Positions 8,154 through 15,964 of a stretch of DNA of 64,000 bases are shown here, one piece after another. The DNA is from Klebsiella ornithinolytica NBRC 105727 = ATCC 31898 (GTDB lineage Bacteria; Pseudomonadota; Gammaproteobacteria; Enterobacterales; Enterobacteriaceae), in NCBI RefSeq assembly GCF_001598295.1, contig NZ_BCYR01000002.1, positions 434,001 to 498,000 of the forward strand, given 5' to 3'. A model generated the notes under the pieces. That model did no database searches, was not told where the DNA came from, and worked only from the letters and a program-made list of their open reading frames with translations. The position numbers and the translations under genes were made by a program. Positions within the stretch are counted from its first letter, which is position 1; every line of letters begins with the position of its first letter.

Positions 8154-8921
8154 TCAGTACAAGTGACCAATATTGACGATTGTACTTACCGTGTCGCCAA
8201 AGAAAGTCATTCTGCTCAGTATCATGCCAACAAACAGCAGCACAAACACCGTTTTTGCCGGCCCTTCTCCACGCCAGCTCACCAACAGAGCCACGACAAG
8301 GCACAGCAAACCCACAAGATATGCTGGTGATGTCAGCCATGCGTGCGCAGTCATCTGCATCACGGCTCCTCCACTCAGCCAAATCAATGGTGCGGCAATC
8401 AACACAGCCAGACAAACCAGAATACCCTGGCGCAACGCAGCCAACGCAGTGCCAGCGGTCAACAAAGGCAGCACCGCGCAGCCCATCACCCAGACGGTAA
8501 TAAAGAAAAGCAGCATGGTTACACCACTGGCGGTCGCGACCATTGCTGGCGCGGCATAAGTCATCCCCTGCACCGCCACCAGTACCACGCCCAGCAGAGA
8601 TGTGATAACAGCAGAAACCTTATTCCCTTTAGTCAGGAAAGTAACGCCCGTCGCAGCGCCATACAGCGTCGCGCCAAGAATTTCCCGGCTCAGCCACGCA
8701 TGTTTCAGATTGCGCAATGCGTCATACGCACGATCGGGATGCGCCAGATGTAAGACTGCCGCAATGGACGCCACGGCCAGCACCAACCCTGTCACCAGCC
8801 AGTGCATGCGTGTTGTAATCAGCGTACCGCGCAGCGTTCCCCAGGTCAGCAGTAACGCCATACCCACCGACATCTGACTGAGCACCGTAAAAATGACCAA
8901 CGGAAGTTCATAATGTTCCAT
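8154..8921 (-). CDS. DmsC-like membrane anchor subunit of molybdoenzyme
   Basis: A 255-residue, highly hydrophobic protein with about eight transmembrane segments, of the DmsC type: it anchors the catalytic and iron-sulfur subunits and passes electrons from menaquinol. The start at 8921 (MEHYELPLVIFTVLSQMSVG) is typical of the family. Its ATG overlaps the TAA of the iron-sulfur gene (TAATG), so translation is coupled. The open frame continues upstream but only because it shadows dmsB in another frame. It is last in the torD-A-B-C operon. Confidence 0.85.
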   Translation of the reverse strand: MEHYELPLVIFTVLSQMSVGMALLLTWGTLRGTLITTRMHWLVTGLVLAVASIAAVLHLAHPDRAYDALRNLKHAWLSREILGATLYGAATGVTFLTKGNKVSAVITSLLGVVLVAVQGMTYAAPAMVATASGVTMLLFFITVWVMGCAVLPLLTAGTALAALRQGILVCLAVLIAAPLIWLSGGAVMQMTAHAWLTSPAYLVGLLCLVVALLVSWRGEGPAKTVFVLLFVGMILSRMTFFGDTVSTIVNIGHLY

Positions 8922-9478
8922 TATTTGACCTCCGGCTGCTGAGGCTGACGGGCCAGAATAAAGCGCGTGCCCGGATTGAGTTTCGGCATATGTGGATACC
9001 CCGGCGGATACTGAACGGCGTTTTTCGGCAACGGATCGGTATCCAGATCGATAAGCGTCAATGCCCCTACAGGGCAGGCATTGACGCAGGCTGGCTGCAT
9101 ACCGATATCCAGACGTTCGTAACACATACTGCATTTTTCCGCTTTTTGCGTCTCTTCGTTGAAGCGAGGCGCACCGTACGGACAGTTGCGAATACAGTTT
9201 TTACAGCCAATGCAGTGCTCGGGATTGTGTACCACAATACCATCTTCACGACGCGTATAGGCCTCTGCCGGGCATGCAGTGACGCAAGCCGGATGCTCAC
9301 AGTGGTTACATGCCAGTGAGTAAAAAGCGCGTTCTTCATGTGGATAAATTTCTCTATCTAACGGATAGACATAGCGCCAGAAACGTTCAGGCTCCAGCTG
9401 GTTGAAGCTTTTGCAGGCCATCGCGCAGCCACGGCAGCCGATACACTTATCGCTGTTGACTAAAAATGCACGCCTCAT
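8921..9478 (-). CDS. DmsB-like four-cluster ferredoxin subunit
   Basis: A 185-residue electron-transfer subunit with sixteen cysteines in four groups: C-I-G-C-R-G-C-A-M-A-C near residue 12, C-N-H-C-E-H-P-A-C-V-T-A-C-P, C-I-G-C-K-N-C-I-R-N-C-P, and C-S-M-C followed by C-V-N-A-C-P. This arrangement binds four [4Fe-4S] clusters in DmsB/PhsB/NrfC-type proteins. It carries electrons between the membrane anchor and the molybdenum subunit. Its ATG overlaps the stop of the upstream catalytic gene by four bases. Confidence 0.92.
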   Translation of the reverse strand: MRRAFLVNSDKCIGCRGCAMACKSFNQLEPERFWRYVYPLDREIYPHEERAFYSLACNHCEHPACVTACPAEAYTRREDGIVVHNPEHCIGCKNCIRNCPYGAPRFNEETQKAEKCSMCYERLDIGMQPACVNACPVGALTLIDLDTDPLPKNAVQYPPGYPHMPKLNPGTRFILARQPQQPEVK

Positions 9479-11752
9479 GCTGCTACTCCTTTGTCTGTCG
9501 CATGGGAAATATCCACAAACTGGCTATGAATAGCGGCACCTGGCGCGCCGGTTGCCATTTTCCCCATGTCCGCAGGGGTATCCATCACCACGTTTTGTAC
9601 GTTGTAACTCAGCTTGTTAAACCAGGATTCGTACATCACCAGGAAGTCTTCAGGGACATTGGTGGTAATTTTTGCTCTCAGCTCAACGTCGCCTGCGGCA
9701 TTAAACACTCTTACTTTGTCACCTTCCGCAATCCCTTTCTTGCTCGCCGCCAGCGGATGCATATAGACAAACGGCTCTGGCCAGAAGGTTTGCATCCAGT
9801 CGAGATTAACAAATTGCGAATGCAGGCCGTATTGCAGATGGGGGGTAAACAGATGAAATGGCAACTCGCTTTTCGCGGGTTCTTTATACTCCGGCAGTGC
9901 CGTATGACCATTGGCAACACAGCGTTCTGACTTGAACTCATATTTGCCGGACGGGGTTTTGAATTTGCGATCGTACCAGGCTGCCGTGCTCGGCATTTTT
10001 GCTTTATGCGGCCCTGCGAGCAGATCTTCCCAGTTACGGATACCAAACTGTGTGGCCAGCTCATCGTTGAACTCTTCGTCCAGCCATTTCTTCGGGTTAA
10101 ATTCCTGCGGGAAGGTGCAGGAGCCGGATTCGATTTTATTGATGGCGGCAGAGAGTAACGCCGCAATTTCCGGGTCGCTTTTACACTCGTAGAGCGGCTT
10201 AATGGCCGGTTCGTTGACCGACAACCAGTAGTGCCAGTACGACGAACAGACATCCCACTGCTCAAAGGTGGTCGTCACGGGTAACACGATATCCGCATGC
10301 TGGACGGTTTCATTGAAGAACTGATCCACTACCACCACCATCTCCAGCTTAGCGAACGCTTTTTCCATCTTGTTGCGGTCGAAATCCTGCGCGAATGGGT
10401 TCTTTGACGCCACCCACAGCAGGCGAACGGGTGGTTCGGAGGCATCAAGAATGCCCTGCGCCGTCTGGTTGATGTTCAGCGCGCGATCGGAATATTCACT
10501 CTCCTCTGCGCTATCGCTGACAAACTCGCCGACCGGGCCGCCAGCACCTTTTATGCCGATAGATCCGGCAGGTGGTTTGTGCGACATCAGCGCATAGTTG
10601 AATCCCCAGGTTTGCAGATGACCGTAACGTACGCCGCCTCCTTCCAGACCGATGTTGCCGGTCATCGCCACAAAGGCGTCAATTGCGCGGACATTTACGC
10701 CTCCATTCACATGCCGCTGCATCCCGTAGCCAATCCACACTGTCGAAGGCTTAGCCCTTGTAAACTCTTCCGCCAGAGTACGAATCACGTCCGCGGATAG
10801 CCCACAAATTTCCGCTGCCCACTCAACGGTCACCTGCTGACGCAGGTACGCTTCAAATTCGGTATAGCCGTGTGAATAGTTATTAACGAAATCCCGATCT
10901 ACCAGCCCGTTATCAAGCAGATAGCGGCACATGCCGAGCGCCAGCGCACCATCTGAGCCAGGGCGTATACGCAGATATAAATCGGCTTTTGCCGCAGTTT
11001 GGGTTAACAGTGGGTCGATGACGACCACTTTCGCCCCCCTTCTCCCGTGCCTGATAGATGTACTTCATGCTGTGCATAGCACACCAGGCGGGGTTTGCTC
11101 CCCAGATGATGATGTACTTTGCCTTCACAAAATCTTCCGGATCGTTGCACCACATATCGCCCATGTCATAGTTCTGCGCATCAATTCCGGCAGGCCAGCA
11201 GGGGGTGCCGGCGAATCGCGTAGTGTATCCAAGTGATGACATCATTCCTTCCACGGCATAGCCCATCACTCCAAGGTTGCCGGAATACTTCGACAGCGCA
11301 AGCCCAAGCATTGAGCCGTCTTTCTTTTTGATTTCCAACATTTTGTGAGCGATTTTTTGCATCGCTTCATCCCAGGAAATACGTCGCCAGTTGCCGCTAC
11401 CACGGCCATCCTGAATCATCGGATATTTGATGCGATCGGGGCTGTATACGCGACGTGGATAGGTCAGTCCTTTCACGCAGGGCGCACCGCTGGTGTAGGT
11501 GGATTCCGTCGCGCCGTCCACGAAAGTGATCACCTCGTCCTTGACCCACGTTTTCAGGCTGCAGGTGTCGTAACAGTTGCGCGGGCAGGCATTGCGATAA
11601 ACATCATACGTTTTCGGATTAAAGGGGATCGGAGGCTGAGCAAACGCGCAGCGTGAAGAGAGAAGCCCTCCTGGTAGAACGGTGAGGGTTCCGGCTGCAA
11701 TTAATCCTTTAATAAAGGAACGTCGATTTAGATTATTTGGCTCATTGCTCAT
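9475..11752 (-). pseudogene. DmsA-like molybdopterin catalytic subunit, single-base frameshift
   Basis: Two overlapping frames together encode one DMSO-reductase-family protein. The first, from ATG 11752, has a Tat signal (N-R-R-S-F-I-K-G), a [4Fe-4S] motif with C56, C60, C64 and C92, and about 238 family-like residues. It then runs out of frame and stops at 10913. The rest continues in another frame from V-V-V-I-D-P-L-L to 9475. The break is at six C on the plus strand (11034-11039); with five, the peptide would read A-R-E-K-G-A-K-V-V-V-I-D-P and the product would have 758 residues. Removing exactly one base restores a whole-codon length. All neighbouring genes are intact and coupled, so the mutation is recent, a slippage variant, or a sequencing error. 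Substrate is unknown; DMSO, other S- or N-oxides, or thiosulfate are options. Confidence 0.88.
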
Positions 11753-12302
11753 AGCATACTCTCGTTTTTAATTCGTCAAACCAATGTGATAATTCCAACG
11801 CAGCCTTACGCATCAGCGCTGTACTGGCGTTATTTGTTATTTTCTCGATAAATACAGGCACCCACAGCGTTAAGTGCTGTGAGAAAAACCGCTGCAGGAA
11901 AGGTAAAAATCCAGCATTTCTCCTTACATTCATTAACAGCAGAACAACTAATTCCAGTTCATAAGAAATATGATCGTCAGGAGTATTTTCATCACGATTT
12001 ACCTTTACTCCCAAAGTCTGCATCAATTCACGAACATCCAGCGTAGTAGCCCTCAGAACCAATGGCTCATCGCCAAGATAAACGGAGGCATATGGAGGAG
12101 CCAGAAGGGCCGAAGGGCCGACAAACAAACGGTTGAAATCATACTCAACCTCAAGCCATTGTTTTGCATTCAGCTCCGTTGGCGAAAAAGAGAGTTCAGA
12201 CCAATTCTGTTTAAGATAGTGACTCTCGCCATAAGCAAAAAAGTTGCGGAACAGCAAACCCGTCTTTTCAAAAGGCATCAGTGATTCATGCATATCAACC
12301 AT
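11742..12302 (-). CDS. TorD/DmsD-family molybdoenzyme maturation chaperone
   Basis: A 186-residue cytosolic protein with the TorD-family motif in T-P-D-D-H-I-S-Y-E-L-E-L near residue 105. Such chaperones hold the Tat signal of the cognate catalytic subunit until the molybdenum cofactor is inserted. The 3' end overlaps the catalytic gene by 11 bases, so it is the first gene of a torD-A-B-C operon. A second ATG lies three codons in, and neither start has a strong ribosome site. An equivalent dmsABC-plus-chaperone operon exists in Salmonella (STM4305-4308, from memory). Confidence 0.82.
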   Translation of the reverse strand: MVDMHESLMPFEKTGLLFRNFFAYGESHYLKQNWSELSFSPTELNAKQWLEVEYDFNRLFVGPSALLAPPYASVYLGDEPLVLRATTLDVRELMQTLGVKVNRDENTPDDHISYELELVVLLLMNVRRNAGFLPFLQRFFSQHLTLWVPVFIEKITNNASTALMRKAALELSHWFDELKTRVCYEQ

Positions 12303-12589
12303 AAAAACCCGCCATTACATTCATTTGAAAAATATAACTACAAAGAGTTAAATTCTAAGAGTTCGAGAATAGTTATTTCTTTGACTCAGAAACGAAAGCC
12401 AGAAGATAAAATTCTGATTTTCCTTATTCTGTAATCTGTGTAACAAAATGACGCGAACGTCTGTAACAGGCATAATGCAAATGAGATTCAGTTTAATAAG
12501 AGTCAGCCTCGCAGACTTTCTGCGCAGAAAGATTAAGCCGGAGCATCGATATCGAATATCAGTTGCAAAACCGGTCATCCCCAGTCCCA

Positions 12590-12674
12590 TACCACTCCCC
12601 TGGTCGGCCTGCGCACCAAAAGTAGCCAGACCCGACGCCAGTACCAGAGCAGAAAAAACGTTATTCAGTTTCAT
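12590..12674 (-). pseudogene. 5' remnant of a Pap-type fimbrial major subunit gene
   Basis: The frame starting at 12674 begins MKLNNVFSALVLASGLATFG, then A-Q-A-D-Q-G-S-G, which looks like the signal peptide and first mature residues of PapA-type pilins. After Q-G-S-G the reading no longer resembles a pilin: there is no G-x-V-x-F-x-G strand or cysteine, and the frame runs on to 12348 as apparent junk. An AAGGAT ribosome site sits about seven bases before the ATG. I read it as a truncated relic of a second fimbrial cluster. It could instead be a small secreted protein of about 108 residues, but the composition does not support that. Confidence 0.5.
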
Positions 12675-13981
12675 AAAACAATCCTTTTAATTTAACGAAA
12701 GACTTAATTGCTATTAATAAATCGCCAGAAACCTCTCACTTTATTCACATTCAATTGTCAGAAAACACTCCCTGTCAGTATTTCAGACATACTGCTCCCT
12801 GCCCGCAAAATATGCATGCAAATAAATACCCGAAAGATGCTAACAAACCAAAAACCACTTATCCCGATTTACTAATAAGACACTACATCTAAAATCACAT
12901 CACCAGTCGAGAATCTGGCCCAGGGTTAAAATACAAACCCAGGCTCTCACTTTGCTGACAATTGAAATTATCGTTCAATCTTATGAACCTGCAAGACTAA
13001 AAAACCTCCTGTTCAGACACTAAACCGCTCTATTACGGTATCAGTTCGCTTCTTTTTTCAGCATCAGATGATGTACTCATCGGTAAAACAAACAGGGACA
13101 GGCCAGCCATATTCAGAAACAGTGGCGAGCACAGGAATAAATGGGCTAACGACAGGTTTCCCTCCGTTTATCAATGATGCTGCCCGGTTATTATCGTCTG
13201 ACAGAACATCAAGTCGGGATCAGGTCAAAGAAAACAATATCGACACGGCGATACCTGAAATATGCGGAGAAGACAATGAAAGGGCAGAGAGGGTTGACAA
13301 ACAACAAATACCTGATAATTCGTGCTGACATAACATAGCGGGTGATATGCAGTGACGGTGAATTTCGCAATCGGTTTAAATACCCGGAGCAGTCTAACAC
13401 CGACGTCTGGTTATTTTAAAATTGGCGCATAAAGATGCCCTGCGCCAGACTGACGCAGGCCTTTTTGTTCTTATTTTTTCTTAAGTCGCTTCTTAAGTAG
13501 ATTCAGATCGTACAAAAAACAGCCACACTGGTCAGTCAGTCCACGCCTTCAGGTCCGCACATCGCAAATGCCCGTCAGGACAATATAAAACAAATTAAAT
13601 CAATAAATTGATTTCATACTCTTTTCAATACCGCCCGGTGAAAACCGTCATAAGTGCCGATGTCAGCGGACGTCCGGCATCAGAAACCAGACTTTCGGAC
13701 TGCCGCAGACTAACTTTACTCCAGCCCAACACCGTTCAACGTCACACGTTCCGCAGCACAGTATCATTGTCGTGACAGCTAAAAAGTGAGACGGACGCGT
13801 TCCATAGAGCACATTGATAGATCAAGACTCATTCATAATTAAAATAAATTAAGATTAATTCAGATTACCTTACTTTCCCTCCGGGTATAGTGACAGTTAA
13901 ACGAAATCATAAAGCCACGACGAAGGTGATATCAGCCATACCGATACAACGGCACCTCATGATGATCAGTTAAGGAACAAC
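12675..13981. other. AT-rich non-coding stretch between molybdoenzyme and fimbrial operons
   Basis: About 1.3 kb without a recognisable gene and with lower GC than its surroundings. An 86-codon frame at 13068-13328 (plus strand) has no ribosome site and no family I recognise, but a good terminator-like hairpin follows at 13439-13466. The last 150 bases, rich in AATTAA-like runs, should hold the promoter for the regulator gene at 13982. The stretch looks like decayed mobile or fimbrial DNA. Confidence 0.5.
13439..13466 (+). terminator. Orphan rho-independent terminator
   Basis: CCTGCG and CGCAGG arms around a nine-base loop are followed by CCTTTTTGTTCTT. No confident gene ends upstream on this strand, so it may belong to a lost or very small gene or RNA. 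Confidence 0.5.
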
Positions 13982-14584
13982 ATGGCGAATAAACTTGAAT
14001 TAAAAAACAATTATAACATTGCCTTAATAGGAGGTGACCGCTTTGCCCGTTGTGGCATCGTCACATTATTACAAGGTATTACTCCTGATATTCGGATAGA
14101 AACGTCCGATAGTGATTATTCGCTACTTGACAACCTCTTAACAACGACCTCGATAGATATTCTCTTTGTCTCCGGCGCTGAAAAATATCATGCCGGATTT
14201 GATTGCCTGAGCTACATCAAAAAAATCAAGGCGAATTATCCGGAGGTATTTGTCTGTATGTATTCTACCCCGGCGAACTCTTTGCTGTGGGTACATGGTG
14301 AAATTGACGCCTATATCTCGCTACAGGATCCGATTTATCACTGGCGAGCCAACTTATTAAAAATGGTGGATAGCCGCTATCGACCTAAAACCAAACCCGT
14401 GGCGTTATCACTGACACCAGGCGAATGGCGAGTATTAAAAAAAATTCGCAATGGCCTGGATATACGTTACATCGCCGAACTCGAGAAGCTTTCATATCGC
14501 CGTGTCAGCGCCTTAAAAAACTCAGCGATAAGAAAACTAGGTCTCAGAAATAAGACGGACCTGCTGGTCTTTTTAACCAGCTAA
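13982..14584 (+). CDS. LuxR-type regulator of the fimbrial operon
   Basis: A 200-residue protein with a degenerate receiver-like N-terminal half (residues 10-130) and a C-terminal LuxR/FixJ helix-turn-helix: L-S-L-T-P-G-E-W-R-V-L-K-K-I near 139-152, then S-Y-R-R-V-S-A-L-K-N-S-A-I-R-K-L-G-L. The N-terminal half lacks the clear D-D/D/K set of a phosphorylated receiver, resembling RcsA/BglJ-type or other fimbrial regulators. An AAGGAAC ribosome site precedes the ATG. The gene lies 51 bases upstream of the major pilin on the same strand and shares the low-GC character of the AT-rich region to its left, so it probably controls the fimbrial genes. Confidence 0.8.
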   Translation: MANKLELKNNYNIALIGGDRFARCGIVTLLQGITPDIRIETSDSDYSLLDNLLTTTSIDILFVSGAEKYHAGFDCLSYIKKIKANYPEVFVCMYSTPANSLLWVHGEIDAYISLQDPIYHWRANLLKMVDSRYRPKTKPVALSLTPGEWRVLKKIRNGLDIRYIAELEKLSYRRVSALKNSAIRKLGLRNKTDLLVFLTS

Positions 14585-14635
14585 CCCCGTCATTTCAGAT
14601 ACCGTCCCTTAATAGCAAACTATGGAATCAAGATA

Positions 14636-15220
14636 ATGAAGACTCGTGTAAATAATAAAATGTTGCTGACATTAGGCGTTGCAGCTTTGCTGCCATTCGG
14701 CTCAGCGCTGGCAGCAGGCACCAGCGGGGGCACCGTCAACTTCAACGGCAGCGTCGTCACTTCTGCCTGCGCCATCAGCGCCAACAGTGCCAATATTGAC
14801 GTCAATCTGGGGGAAGTCCGTACCGCTACGCTCGCCGCTGCCGGTAGCGAAGCCAGCACGGCAAAAGCCTTCTCCATCGTTCTTGAGGATTGCGAAATCG
14901 CCGATACCTCCGCCTCAACGGAAGAGAACCCGATCCCGGCCACCACCGTTGCAGTGACCTTTACCGGCACGCCGGACAACGCCGATGCCGATAGCCTGGC
15001 CGTCGGTTCTAACGGCAGCAGCGCATCCGCGCAAAATGTCGCCATTCGTCTGTATGACGAACAGGGGAACGTCGTGAGACTGGGTGAAGCCGCAGCGCCT
15101 GTCGTCTTGCGTAGTGGCTCAAACACCCTGAACTTCAGCGCGAAATACTATTCGCCGCAGGGTAATGCCACTGCGGGCGATGCCAGCGCCGTTGCGACCT
15201 ACACCGTGACCTATTCGTAA
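14636..15220 (+). CDS. FimA-like major fimbrial subunit
   Basis: A 194-residue chaperone-usher pilin. It has a signal peptide ending A-L-A-A near residue 26, the G-G-T-V-N-F-N-G-S-V-V opening, and cysteines in T-S-A-C-A-I-S and L-E-D-C that form the pilin disulfide. The C-terminus reads A-T-Y-T-V-T-Y-S with the penultimate tyrosine of the donor-strand/chaperone-binding signature. Alanine, serine and threonine richness is typical. First structural gene of a five-gene operon (pilin, chaperone, usher, minor pilin, adhesin). Which named Klebsiella fimbria it belongs to I cannot tell. Confidence 0.9.
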   Translation: MKTRVNNKMLLTLGVAALLPFGSALAAGTSGGTVNFNGSVVTSACAISANSANIDVNLGEVRTATLAAAGSEASTAKAFSIVLEDCEIADTSASTEENPIPATTVAVTFTGTPDNADADSLAVGSNGSSASAQNVAIRLYDEQGNVVRLGEAAAPVVLRSGSNTLNFSAKYYSPQGNATAGDASAVATYTVTYS

Positions 15221-15271
15221 TCTTCTGGCCTGGTCAAAAGCCAGGCCCGACTCACTATCAGGAGAGGCACT

Positions 15272-15952
15272 ATGCGCTCATTAACATGGATTTGTCTGGC
15301 CGCCGCGCTGTGTTCATCGGCAGCGCATGCAGGCGGAGTGGGGTTGGGCGCAACGCGAATGGTTTACTCAGGCGCCACCACCCAGTCGATGCTGCAAATC
15401 AGGAATACCCACCCCGATTCGTCCTTCCTTATCCAGTCGTGGATCGAGAATGAACAAGGGAGCCGCTCGAATGATTTTATCATCACGCCTCCGCTGTATG
15501 TTTTAAAACCCGCGTCCGAAAGCGCGGTGAAAATGATGTTTAACGGCAAATCGCTGCCGCAGGACCGGGAAACGCTGTACTGGATGACGGTCAAAGCGAT
15601 TCCGCAGCAGAGTCACAATACGTCCGGCAACTCTCTGCAATTTGCTTCGGCAAACCGCATAAAAGTCTTTTACCGCCCGGCAGGCCTCATCGGCGATGTT
15701 AACGAGGCGTGGAAAAAAATAACCGCCCACTATCGCGCCGGAAAAGTCACGCTCAATAACACAACGCCGTATTACCTCACCACCATCAATTTAAAAATCG
15801 ACGGCAAGCCTGTTCAACCGGTAATGGTGCCGCCAAAGGCAAGCGTAACCCTGGCGGAGTCGTTCGCTCGGGCAAGTACAGCAAGCTACCAGACCATCAA
15901 TGATTATGGCGCCTGGACGCCCATCAACAGCGTGTCGCTAACTCAAAAATAA
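15272..15952 (+). CDS. Periplasmic fimbrial chaperone (PapD/FimC family)
   Basis: A 226-residue protein with a signal peptide ending A-H-A near residue 20, followed by two Ig-like domains. The family signatures R-M-V-Y near residue 29, L-Q-I-R-N and I-Q-S-W-I-E-N in strands of domain 1, F-I-I-T-P-P-L-Y-V-L-K-P, and N-R-I-K-V-F-Y-R-P are all present. The N-T-T-P-Y-Y-L motif begins domain 2. It holds pilins in the periplasm and delivers them to the usher encoded 12 bases downstream. AGGAGAGG precedes its ATG. Confidence 0.93.
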   Translation: MRSLTWICLAAALCSSAAHAGGVGLGATRMVYSGATTQSMLQIRNTHPDSSFLIQSWIENEQGSRSNDFIITPPLYVLKPASESAVKMMFNGKSLPQDRETLYWMTVKAIPQQSHNTSGNSLQFASANRIKVFYRPAGLIGDVNEAWKKITAHYRAGKVTLNNTTPYYLTTINLKIDGKPVQPVMVPPKASVTLAESFARASTASYQTINDYGAWTPINSVSLTQK

Positions 15953-15964
15953 AGGTATGACCGT

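Noticed and set aside
13068..13328. 86-codon frame in the AT-rich gap
   Set aside because: No ribosome site, no recognisable motif and low-complexity charged content; kept only as a note in the intergenic entry.
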